From assembly GCA_001600695.1 (NCBI GenBank), contig BCKQ01000003.1, positions 248,001 to 312,000 on the forward strand: DNA of 64,000 bases, given 5' to 3'. The position numbers were made by a program, and so were the translations under genes. The stretch is from Ascoidea asiatica. Its lineage: Eukaryota; Ascomycota; Saccharomycetes; Ascoideales; Ascoideaceae. Under the pieces are notes generated by a model. The model saw only the letters and a list, made by a program, of their open reading frames with translations. It did no database searches and had not been told where the DNA came from. Each line of letters starts with the position of its first letter. Position 1 is the stretch's first letter. Positions 42,368 through 52,311 of the stretch are shown here, one piece after another.

Positions 42368-43513
42368 ATGCAGTGTATGGCTCCATGGGTACCTTCTTTT
42401 ACTTCTTCTTTGAGTAGAGAATTAAATCATTCAAAATTTATATCTTTTTCATTTGCAAATATTGATCAAAATTCTTTACCACATGTTAGAACTGTTGTAT
42501 TTAGAGGTTTTTTATTTAATGATAAATCAACAAATATTTTAACTTTCACAACTGATGGTAGAATGGAAAAATATAATCAATTATTAAATAATGATAAATT
42601 TGAAGCTTGTTTCTATTTTCCTTCTTCAAGAAGACAATTTAGATTTAATGGTTTTGCAAAAATTATTGATTTAAAAAATAAAATTTATCCAAATATTTGT
42701 TTAATTAATCAAAATATACATCAAGTTTCAAGTGATGATAATGATAATGATAATGATAATAATATCAATGTTTGTAATAAAATTGTAAATCATGATATTG
42801 ATCCAATTAAAAATGTTCCTTTTTTATATCCTTTATATTCTCCTTCAATACCTGATAATTCCTTTAATGATATAAATAGCAATAATGAAGAAAATTATGA
42901 TACTACTACTAATAATAATACCTATTCCAATACCAATAATGATAATGATAATGACAACTATAATGACGATAATAACAATACTAATACTAATACTGATACT
43001 AATACTAATACTAAAGATAATATAAATGATAATGATAATATAAAAAAACTTAATAGTACAAAAAATAATAATATGAGAAATAATATAAATAATGCTAAGA
43101 TAAAATCATTAAAATCAAATAGAATTTCAAATTCAACACCTTTAAAAGATTTACCTTTATTAAAATCAAATTCAACAATAAATTTATCAAATCAAATATT
43201 TTCAATACCACCATCAATAAAAGATTGGGAAATTGAAAATGAAAATAAATGGAATTCATTATCATTAAATTTAAAAGCAACTTTTAATAAACCAATTCCA
43301 AGATCAATTTTAACAAATGAGAAAAAAAAATTATTAGATTCAATCTCAAGAGGTGTTGATGGTAATGATATACTTGATGGTTATAAAAATAATTTTAAAG
43401 TTATTTGTCTTTTTATTAATGAAGTTGATTATTGTAATGAAGAAAGTAATAGAAGAGTTATATATACAAGAGATTTCTTTGATCAATGGCAAGAAGATGA
43501 AGTTTGTCCATAA
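42368..43513 (+). CDS. FMN-binding split-barrel oxidase-like protein (YLR456W/YPR172W family)
   Basis: A 381-residue protein of the pyridoxamine-5'-phosphate-oxidase-like family (Pyridox_oxase_2 type). The N-terminal half has FISFSFANIDQNSLPHVRTVVFRGFLF, then ILTFTTDGRMEKY and ACFYFPSSRRQFRFNGFAKI, the strands that bind FMN in this family. The C-terminal block (residues about 285-381: KDWEIENENKW through RDFFDQWQEDEV) completes it. Between them lies a roughly 150-residue Asn/Asp/Thr-rich insertion, so the true domain is near the usual 200-250 residues. S. cerevisiae homologues are uncharacterised and lack proven pyridoxamine oxidase activity. Confidence 0.82.
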   Translation: MQCMAPWVPSFTSSLSRELNHSKFISFSFANIDQNSLPHVRTVVFRGFLFNDKSTNILTFTTDGRMEKYNQLLNNDKFEACFYFPSSRRQFRFNGFAKIIDLKNKIYPNICLINQNIHQVSSDDNDNDNDNNINVCNKIVNHDIDPIKNVPFLYPLYSPSIPDNSFNDINSNNEENYDTTTNNNTYSNTNNDNDNDNYNDDNNNTNTNTDTNTNTKDNINDNDNIKKLNSTKNNNMRNNINNAKIKSLKSNRISNSTPLKDLPLLKSNSTINLSNQIFSIPPSIKDWEIENENKWNSLSLNLKATFNKPIPRSILTNEKKKLLDSISRGVDGNDILDGYKNNFKVICLFINEVDYCNEESNRRVIYTRDFFDQWQEDEVCP

Positions 43514-43672
43514 TTTTATTTTAATCATTATTTTTTTTACTTGTTTTTAATTGTTTTTTTTTGTTTTTTTTTGTTTTTTTTATCAATTTATTTAATTTAA
43601 TGATTTTAATTATTTCTTTACTATTTTATTTATCTATTCCTTTATGTTTATATACATATATACATATTTATA

Positions 43673-43949
43673 TTTATATTTATATTTATATTTATATTTA
43701 TATTTATATTTATATTTATATTTATATTTATATTTATATTTATATTTATATTTATATTNNNNNNNNNNNNNNNNNNNNNNNNNNNNNNNNNNNNNNNNNN
43801 NNNNNNNNNNNNNNNNNNNNNNNNNNNNNNNNNNNNNNNNNNNNNNNNATATTTATATTTATATTTATATTTATATTTATATTTATATTTATATTTATAT
43901 TTATATTTATATTTATATTTATATTTATATTTATATTTATATTTATATA
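43673..43949. repeat. ATTTAT hexanucleotide array with 90-base N gap
   Basis: At least thirty TTTATA units flank an unsequenced stretch of 90 N (43759-43848). The gap estimate may be nominal, so the true array length is unknown. It sits in the spacer between two convergent genes, where frames through it read as Tyr/Ile or Phe/Ile repeats and are not genes. Confidence 0.95.
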
Positions 43950-44079
43950 TAGATCACTTTATTTGAATCGCATTTTTCAAGAATATATCTTTTATATTTA
44001 CAAAATTAATTAATTGAAAAAAAATTAATTATTCATAATATACACTATTTCTTTTCTTTTTTTTAATACAGTAATTTTA

Positions 44080-44915
44080 TTATCGTACAATTGAATTATT
44101 TATAGTATCAGTAAAAGACTTATCTAATTCATTTTCATCATTTAATAAAGTTAAATAATATTCTTTTGAATTATTTAAAAAAATAAATTGATTAATTGAA
44201 TTAATTTTTAAATTTTTTGAAATTGATAACCATTTTTCAGAATTAATTTTTAATTTTGATGGAAGTTTATTTAAATTTTCTCTAATAAATGGTTTGAAAA
44301 ATAATTCATTACCAATTTTTGAAGAAATTGGAGGATTGATTAATTCAACATTTAATTTATCATTTAAAAGATTTTCTGTTGCTAATAACATTGCTTCAGA
44401 TTTTATACCTCTCATTTTTGAAGATTTTAAATTTTTTAAAATTATTATTTTCTTATTTTCAATTTTATTAATTGGAATATAATCAACTAACCCACTACAT
44501 ATTGTTATATAATCTTTGTCTTCTACTGTATCTGATTGGCTTTTTTCATTTTCATTTTCATTTTCAATTGATGAATCTAAATCTGTTTCTTTGATTTGAA
44601 CATTTAAAACATATAATTTATCAGCATTTGGATGTTTTTCACATTTGACAACTTTACCAACAATAAGTTGTAATAAACTTGGAGGATCTAAATAACTTTT
44701 TGTTAGATGTTCAATTGATTTCAATTGAATTCAATCCTAAAATCATTAATCGATTAAAATTTTTAAAACATACATTTTAATAAAGGTACTTCTGAAGAAT
44801 TGGAGTTGAGCCTTATTTGAGAACTTATTGAATTATTAATTCTTTTTGTACCATTTCTCAATAAAAAGACCTGATAAGAAAAAGCAGAAGAATACAAAGA
44901 TCTTAATTGAAACAT
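44080..44915 (-). CDS. Mitochondrial EMAP-II/Arc1-type tRNA-binding OB-fold protein, two exons
   Basis: Exon 1 is 44915-44774 and exon 2 is 44687-44080. The intron (44773-44688) has GTATGT, branch TCTAAC and TTTAG. The splice joins Lys-Tyr to PPSLLQLIVGKVV in frame, giving 249 residues. Exon 1 encodes a typical presequence (MFQLRSLYSSAF, Arg/Ser-rich, no acids until residue 42). Exon 2 holds the tRNA-binding domain with VGKVVKCEKHPNADKLYVLNV, ICSGLVDYIP and LKSSKMRGIKSEAMLLA, as in Arc1, p43/EMAP-II and the C-terminus of some tRNA synthetases. An acidic insertion lies at about residues 80-105. It probably binds tRNA in mitochondria. The frame upstream of exon 2 starts only with TTG inside the intron. 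Confidence 0.82.
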
Positions 44916-46263
44916 TTTACAAGATATTTATATATATTCATAAAATGATATTCCTTTTGATTATTTGATTTAATTGAAGTAACATTATTTATTAATTTAT
45001 TTATTTATTTATTTATTGAAATTGGCAAATATTAAAAAATTGTGGTTGAGACCATTATCAAGGGTGTTCTTTTTTTATAAATTTAGATTCATTCAAGTGG
45101 TAATTACCATTTAAATGGGTCATGCATAATAATGTACTTAACTGTTTTGTTGCGTGTAAGCCACCGCTGCCTGCGTCTACCAACAAGAAGTAGCAAACAG
45201 CACGTGGTTTCAGGCAATATCCCCACAGGATTGCCGATTTGCAGTGCTAATGAAGATTCTGAAGATTTTGAAGATTCTGTCACTTTTTCGAGTTTGATCC
45301 ACTCAAAATAATAAACAACAATCAATACTCAATATAATCACAATAATTATAATCAAAAAAGTACAAGTAAAATTTTAGATATTTCAAATCTACTTAAAAC
45401 AAACAATTATCAATAACAGTATAATCGTCAATATTCAATATTCAATATTCAAAAGAATCAGTTTTATTCAATGTCCAATTCCTTTTTGTTCAATTTAATT
45501 TTCTTCAAAGATTTCTTTCAGATTTCTTCGTTTCTTCCTGTCAAACTAACTTTACTTTAGAATTTGTTAAAAATTAAAACCAAATAAGCATTTAATAAAA
45601 CCATTTCGAACCTTTTAATAAATATCTGTTTATTTTCATCTTATTTCTTTTTTTGGTAACGATAGTAATGTTTGAACAAATTTCAATACTAAACCGATTA
45701 AATTGATTTAACTTACTAAACTTATATCAACTAGATTAACCAAATAACAACTTTAAATCAATTAGATTTTATATTTGGTTTTGAAATTTTCTTATTCTAA
45801 TTAATAGAATATTTTCAATTTAAACAATTTTTACCTTTAGTTTTGATTTTCAAGTTTATTAAAACTTAAGCTTATCCAAAGATAAAATAAATTTCAGCCA
45901 AAGACAATCAATCCCAAAAAACTGTGGTTTACTCATAACAAAATATATACAATACATAAACTAATATAATATAATAATATTATTATACTATTTATTTTCC
46001 AATAATTCATTTCATTTCGTTCAATTCAATTCATCAACCAAATTTACTGTATTCAATTAATATATTCACTAATCTATTCAATAATTAAAGTATTTAACTA
46101 ATCACTTATTCTCAATTTCTAGTCATATTAAACTTTTTTAAATACTACTTATACTTTATATATATAAATATTAGATATATAGATATATTTAGTATAATAT
46201 CATCATAACTTTATCAATCTTATTATAATATATTCAAACTGATTTACCTTTTTTGTTTCTAAA
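44916..46263. other. Divergent intergenic region, 1.3 kb
   Basis: Promoters of the leftward OB-fold gene and the rightward C2H2 gene. Contains ATTT repeats (44994-45018) and a GC-richer stretch at 45110-45290, in which an open minus-strand frame (45104-45325) has no recognisable features. A CACGTG is at 45201-45206. Confidence 0.6.
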
Positions 46264-47988
46264 ATGAGTTATAATCCAAATAACAATGATAATAATTTTT
46301 TCAATAATAATAATAATAACAATAACAAATACAATGGGAATACTAATAATAAAATTCCAAATAATCTAGATTCCAAAGAGATAACAAGAATATTAAATGA
46401 TTTATTGAAAAATTCAACTACTTCAAATATCAATAATCAAAGTAATTATAATATAAACCCAAATATGAATACAAAAATTAATAATAATAGTAATTATAAT
46501 TCTTCAAATAATCCAGAAGATTTAAGATTTTTCAAAGATGCTGCAGAAGCTTTGATTTATAGCTCTTTAAATACAAATACGAACTCAATTCCAAATACAA
46601 ATATAAATACAAATATAAATACAAATATAAATTCAAATTATAATAAACCATATATTGATCCTTCAATTAATGAATTAATGCAAAGATTACAATATTCTTC
46701 AACTCCTCATGGTTTCCCATTTACCAATAATGTTACTAGTACTAATTCTACTACCAGCGCTAATAATAATAATAACATGAATAATAATAAAAACTATATC
46801 AGTGAGTTTCCAGATTTGAATAAAAATTTATTTGCCTATCAATTCAAAAATAATCAAAATAATCAAAATAATCAAAATAATCAAAATAATCAGCTTAATC
46901 AGCTTAATCAATATAGTCAGATTAATCAAGTTAATCCAAATGTAAATAATAGTAATATTAATAATTTAAATAACATATATTCAACAAGTCCAATAATAAA
47001 TTCATCTTCATTATCATCATCATCATCATCTCAATCATGGATTTCAAATAGTTCATTTCCAAATAGTAATTTAAATAATTCAAATAATTTAAATAAAAAT
47101 GATTTAATTAAAACTAAAACAAAATTAATTGATAATTTATTAAACAATCCACAAATAAATAAACTTGCAATTGATATTTTAAATGGTAAAATTAATTTAA
47201 ATGAACCAGTAATAAATTCATTGTTAAATCAAAATCAAAATCAAATTGCATTAAAAGCTCAAAAACAATCAATAATCTCAAATCATATTCATGATAAAAA
47301 TCAATTAGAAGTTATAGAAGCTTTAAATAGTCTTAAAAATCCATTAAATTCAAATCAATTCAATTCAAATTTTTTAAAGCCTCAATCCATATCATCATCA
47401 TCATCATCATATACTCCAAAACAATCATTAATATTATCATCACCAATGTCATCATTGATATCACCTAATGTTCCAATATCTGTTTCATCTCCTCAAAATC
47501 CTTTATTAAATATTTCTCATCACAATACAACTAATATTAGCAATAATAAAAATAAAAAGGAAAAAGAAAAAGAAAATAAGAAAGAAATCAAGAAGGATAT
47601 TAAAATTCAAAATGAGTTCAAAAATGAAATCAAAAATAAAACCAAAAGTAAAATCAAAATAAAAAATAAAGACAAAACCAAAGAGAAAACCAAAGAGAAA
47701 AGTAAAACTCATAATCAAATTATCCCATATGAAAGTAAGATTAATATAAATGATTTGAAAACATTCATTTGTGAAAATTGTTCTCAATCTTTTAAAAGAA
47801 ATTCAGATTTAAAAAGACATTCAAAAAATCATATGAAGGTTTTACCTCATATTTGTGATAATTGTGGAAAGAGTTTTGCAAGAAAGGATGCTTTAAAAAG
47901 ACATCAAAACACTTTAACTTGTAATCGAAACAAAGATAATGGAACCTATTTAGATAATTTATCATTATTGAAACAGTCAGAAGAATAA
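46264..47988 (+). CDS. C2H2 zinc-finger transcription factor with C-terminal fingers
   Basis: A 574-residue protein. The first 330 residues are dominated by Asn, Ser and Gln runs. A strongly basic Lys/Glu-rich segment lies at about 430-480. Two fingers follow at about 503-553. The first, CENCSQSFKRNSDLKRHSKNH, is C2H2. The second, CDNCGKSFARKDALKRHQ.TLTC, ends in Cys, so it is C2HC. This pair, with FARKDALKRH in the second finger, resembles stress and proteasome regulators of the Rpn4 or Msn2/Com2 kind, but the low-complexity remainder prevents naming. It probably binds DNA in the nucleus. Confidence 0.78.
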   Translation: MSYNPNNNDNNFFNNNNNNNNKYNGNTNNKIPNNLDSKEITRILNDLLKNSTTSNINNQSNYNINPNMNTKINNNSNYNSSNNPEDLRFFKDAAEALIYSSLNTNTNSIPNTNINTNINTNINSNYNKPYIDPSINELMQRLQYSSTPHGFPFTNNVTSTNSTTSANNNNNMNNNKNYISEFPDLNKNLFAYQFKNNQNNQNNQNNQNNQLNQLNQYSQINQVNPNVNNSNINNLNNIYSTSPIINSSSLSSSSSSQSWISNSSFPNSNLNNSNNLNKNDLIKTKTKLIDNLLNNPQINKLAIDILNGKINLNEPVINSLLNQNQNQIALKAQKQSIISNHIHDKNQLEVIEALNSLKNPLNSNQFNSNFLKPQSISSSSSSYTPKQSLILSSPMSSLISPNVPISVSSPQNPLLNISHHNTTNISNNKNKKEKEKENKKEIKKDIKIQNEFKNEIKNKTKSKIKIKNKDKTKEKTKEKSKTHNQIIPYESKININDLKTFICENCSQSFKRNSDLKRHSKNHMKVLPHICDNCGKSFARKDALKRHQNTLTCNRNKDNGTYLDNLSLLKQSEE

Positions 47989-50045
47989 TATTCAATTCCA
48001 TATTCCATATTTCATATTTCATTTCATATTTTATTTAGTTGTATGTAGATTAAAAAGCGAAAAATAAAAGAGAAGTAAATCGTTTCCGGGAGATCCGCGT
48101 CTGTCCGATGTGTTCCGAGTCAGGATATTGTTTTGAGTTTCAAACTTTGTTCCGTGGTATTTTCCGTTTAATGGCACGTGGCTCTGTAAATCCGTTGTTT
48201 CTCGTTCTGAAATTCGATTTTGAAGTGAAATCGCAAATTTCTCCAAGTTTCCATGCTCTTAAAAAGATTCAAATAAAACCAATTCAAGTTCAGAAATAAA
48301 TAAACAAATAAACGAAATCACAAATTGACTTTTGTTCTGTTGAATATCAACTACACATTGTAAATAGAGATTATCGTTTCTTAAAGTCATAGAAGCCATG
48401 GAATTCTCATTAAGTCAAGTGTCACCTTGAAAAGAAAATGAAATGAACAACAAACAAAGTCTCTTTTTTTTGCTACTGGATTGATCGAATACAAAACAAA
48501 TATTTGGGTAAACGATAATAACGAGTGACTTTTTTTTTTTGCTTTATTTTTGGTTCGTTCAGTCTTTTTCCAGAGTAAATTCAAAAGATTCTATTCTTTT
48601 CTGTTTGGAATTTTACGAATTAGCCAAATTGAATTTCATAAAAAAGTTTTAAATTTGAAACTTGTTGAAGCATTTCCAACTTAACAAAAGACGTTATAAA
48701 ATATCTAAGTTGAGAAGCCTTCTATTTCTCATTACCATTTCTGATAACTTTTGATAGTAAAAAAACGATAAAGATAATAATGATAATAATGATGAAATAC
48801 ATTTCCATTTCTACTTCTATTACCTTTGATATCAATACTGATAGTAGTTGAATTTACTTTTTTACTCCTTAACTTCGTCATAGAAGTCTTAGCTTTGCTG
48901 TGTCATTTAACGGTTTCAACGCTTTTTTATTTATTTCTAATTTTTTTATCTTCTTTATCTTCTTCTTACGTAATAAAATATTTATAATTCCCAATAATTT
49001 GAGAAAATTTATCTAATTTGTATATAATTTGTATATAATTTGTATATAATTTATATAATTTGTATAATTTGCATAACTTGCATATAAACAAACATGAAAA
49101 CAACCATAAAATAAATAAATAACATATTAAGTTATAAAAATTTATAGAAACCTAATGACTCTGTTGGTTGTGAATGAACTTTAATACTGGTTGAAGAATG
49201 AAGATTTGAAGATTCATACTTCTCCTTACTTTCATATTTATTTATTTATTTAATTATTTATCTCATATTTTGAATATTTTTTGCTTCTTTCTTTCTTACT
49301 TTCATTCTTTCTTTCTTAAATTGTTTTCTTTTCTTAATTATTTTTCACCTTATTTTTTTTTATCTCTTTTATTCCCTAAAAGAATGAACTCATCTGAAAG
49401 AGAATTAATGAGTATCAATATATGATAAACAATCAAATAATCAATTAATCAAATAATAACTTAACTTCATAATTTACATTTTCATTTTCATTTTCATTTA
49501 CTTATAAATTCAATTTTATTCAACAAAATTAAATATAATTTAAAATTTCAAAAAAACTATTTAAAATTATTGGTAAACCGTTGAGATCAAACATATATCA
49601 TCATCACTCAATCAACAATTATTACTAATTAAATAATATTTATTTTAACTGGTAATCTCAACGTTTTTTTTTTTTCTTTTCCCAAAACAATACAATAAAA
49701 CAGCAAACAAAGAAAGAAATAAAGAAAGAAAAGAAAAGAAAAGAAATTCAATAATATACTAAAAGAATTACAAATTCAAGTATCAAAATCAATTAAATTT
49801 CAAATAATTTTTCCAAATTTTTGTTAATATTACGTATAAATTCATCACCATTTCATTATAAATTAATATATCCTTAAAATAATAAGTATATTATACTGTA
49901 TATATATAATATAATATTTTCTCGTTTAAGATATAACTACAAAGACATACTTATTATTATTATTATAAATACAATCAAATTTTATCAAATCTTATCAAAT
50001 AATCAAATATAATTAAATAAAAAGTTGAAATAATATAATATAATA
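47989..50045. other. Intergenic region, 2.1 kb
   Basis: A cluster of seven TCCG words lies at 48085-48194, and a CACGTG at 48175-48180. TTTGTATATAA repeats are at 49015-49060. A CGTTGAGAT/ATCTCAACG inverted pair (49579-49587 and 49655-49663) precedes a poly-T run. No protein gene recognised. The end next to 50046 is the promoter of the small zinc protein. Confidence 0.6.
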
Positions 50046-50207
50046 ATGCCTAGTTGGATATGTCATCAATGTGGTTCAAAAAACGTAGTGAAAACAAATA
50101 TATGTTTAAATTGTAGACATTATAGACAATTTAGTCGTTATAGAAATGGAGAATTAATATTTAAAGTAGTTTGTTATGAATGTGAAGATACAATATCTAA
50201 ATCATAA
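50046..50207 (+). CDS. 53-residue zinc-ribbon protein
   Basis: The ATG at 50046 opens a 54-codon frame ending in TAA. The product contains three CxxC pairs: CHQC near residues 6-9, CLNC near 20-23 and CYEC near 43-46. It is rich in Arg/Tyr between them (HYRQFSRYRNGE). That spacing suits one or two small zinc ribbons. An upstream ATAATATAATAATA leader and matching codon use support a gene. It does not match a ribosomal protein I recognise. It would be missed by annotation with a 60-residue cutoff. Confidence 0.7.
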   Translation: MPSWICHQCGSKNVVKTNICLNCRHYRQFSRYRNGELIFKVVCYECEDTISKS

Positions 50208-51337
50208 ATTAATAATACAAATTTTTCAATCTTCAATCTTCAATCTTCAATTATCAATTATCAATTATCAATTATCAATTATCAATTATCAATTTTAAAT
50301 CAATAATTAATCAATTTAAATATTTCACATTTTATATTATCTTTTCATAATTATTCATAATTCTTATTTCATATTTCTTAAATCATAAATCATAAATCAT
50401 AAATCATAATTCATTATTCATTTTTCTTAAATCACTTAAAAACAAAAAACAAAAAAATAACAAAAAAAAAAAATCATTAAAATTTCATTTTTAAAATTGT
50501 ATATCTTATAACTTATCTTTTAAAAAAAAAAAATTATTATATTCTCATTTAATTAATTGTGTGCTTTATTTATTATTCATTATTTATATTTTGTCGTTTA
50601 TTCTTTACAGTTTATTGCTTTCATTTAAATTCATCTTATTTTTAGTATATTTTTTTTAGTGTGTTTTTTTTTTGTTTTTTTTCTCAAATCTAATAATGGT
50701 GGAAACTTTTTTATATCACTTTTTTACTTGTTGTCCTTTATATTCATCATAATCTTTTTAATAGTCTTTTTTTTATTACTTAATGTAATGTGAATATAAT
50801 AATAATAATAAATGTATTTTGAATTAACTGATTAATTGAATAATATTAGAGTTGTAGTGTATAAGATATTACTCATAGTATCTAAATTGTTGGATTAAGA
50901 AGAAAAAGAAGAAGAAGAAGAAGATAATCAGATTTAGAGATAGGTAAGTTTATGAGAATATAAGAAAGGCATTTTGAAGAATTAATGTTTAATTGTGCAT
51001 TAAATTAACATTGTAGGAGATTTTCGTTAGTAATGAAATAAATTAATTATCTTTTACAATAAGTAATTTTTAAGGTAAAAAGTATCTATGCATTTTTTGA
51101 GTCATAAAATTGATGATCTTTATAATTTTGACTTCTTTCAAAAGAAAAAAGAAAACATTATTAAAAGAATAAAAAAAAAGGTATGGAAGCTGGATACCTT
51201 TTTTTTTTATTATTATCATTTTGTTATTATTATTATATTTTTATCACTATTTTACTATTTTATTATTTTATTATTTAAATAAAAGCACTGCATTTTCAGC
51301 TTTTCAACTTTTGTAACGGTGACAGTCAAAGTTAAGT

Positions 51338-51344
51338 TGAGTCA
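51338..51344. promoter_or_regulatory. Gcn4 site (TGAGTCA), distal
   Basis: TGAGTCA within the palindrome GTTGAGTCAAC, 968 bp upstream of the Pcl5-like cyclin start. Confidence 0.45.
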
Positions 51345-51744
51345 ACTCACAGAACACGTCTTAGAAACTCCTAGGAAATTCCAGGACACCGGAAGTGGGT
51401 CGCACGACCTGAATTTGACGCTTGACACAAAGTATGGTCAGGTTTAGGACAGAAGCGCAGGTGCGGAAAGCAAAATCCGAAAACCGGAAAAAAATAACCG
51501 TGGTAAATTTAAACACCTTTTAAAATGGAATATTTTATAAACACGTCAGGTGATCAGTTAAAAAAACTGTAACGAGACCAGTTCTGCGGGTCTTGTGACT
51601 GATTTCCTCAAAACCCGCCCAGCCAACGCCACCCACGCCACTGGTTTCCTTCTTTGCTTGTTCTGTTCACGTGTTTCTGTGCTCAGTCATCGCGCACGGC
51701 CCGACCACTTTTTTTTCTTGCAGCTTTCCGTGTCTGGCTTCGAT

Positions 51745-51751
51745 TGACTCA
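51745..51751. promoter_or_regulatory. Gcn4 site (TGACTCA), proximal
   Basis: Exact TGACTCA, 561 bp upstream of the Pcl5-like cyclin start. PCL5 of S. cerevisiae is a Gcn4 target. Confidence 0.5.
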
Positions 51752-52311
51752 TACTTTTCATTTCATTGCATGCATTTTATTGTAGCAGTGATGCAAACAG
51801 AGATAGCTCCAGTTTCTTCTTCTTCCATAATCAAAGTTGGTGAGTGATGAGTGAAAAGTGAAAATGACTGAATCTGACTCCAGTTTTAGTCAAATAAATC
51901 ATTAATCAAAACAAGCAAGTCATCATATTCACATTATTTATTAAACAACTATCTTAATATTCATATAAATATTTATATAAATATTCTAGATTTGTCTTAA
52001 ATTGATATATCTGTTTGCTGATTCAATTTAGTTATTCGATTTTTTAATCAAAAACCAAATTAATATTACCTACTTTTACTACTTTATAATATAATAATCA
52101 ATAATTAAAATGTCAATTTAAATTTCTAAAAAAATTAGGCAGGAATTATTTTATTTTATCACATATTATCAATATTAACAAAATATTTTGATAATATAAT
52201 ATAATAAAATATCAATTGGCAATCAATCAAAAAAAACAACAACAATTCAATCAATCAATCAATAAATAAATTAATAAAATATATAATATAACATAGGAAA
52301 TTATCTAAAAA

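Larger units (their letters stand above)
50208..52311. other. Intergenic region upstream of the cyclin gene, 2.1 kb
   Basis: The first part has TCAATTATCAAT repeats (50245-50292) and T-rich DNA. The GC-rich part at 51310-51740 holds Gcn4 words, GAGACCAGTTCTGCGGGTCT (51574-51593) and CACGTG (51669-51674). A 64-codon frame at 51088-51282 is T-rich and not credible. Confidence 0.6.

Noticed and set aside
43561-44013. Open frames through the TTTATA array and N gap
   Set aside because: Pure repeat translation (Ile-Tyr or Ile-Phe alternation) across unknown bases.
44688-44724. N-terminal extension of the OB-fold protein starting at TTG
   Set aside because: There is an in-frame stop just upstream, the stretch contains the intron branch site and 3' splice signal, and splicing to the upstream presequence exon gives a far better protein.
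45104-45325. 73-codon minus-strand frame
   Set aside because: No motif, GC-island composition, and it lies in a divergent promoter.
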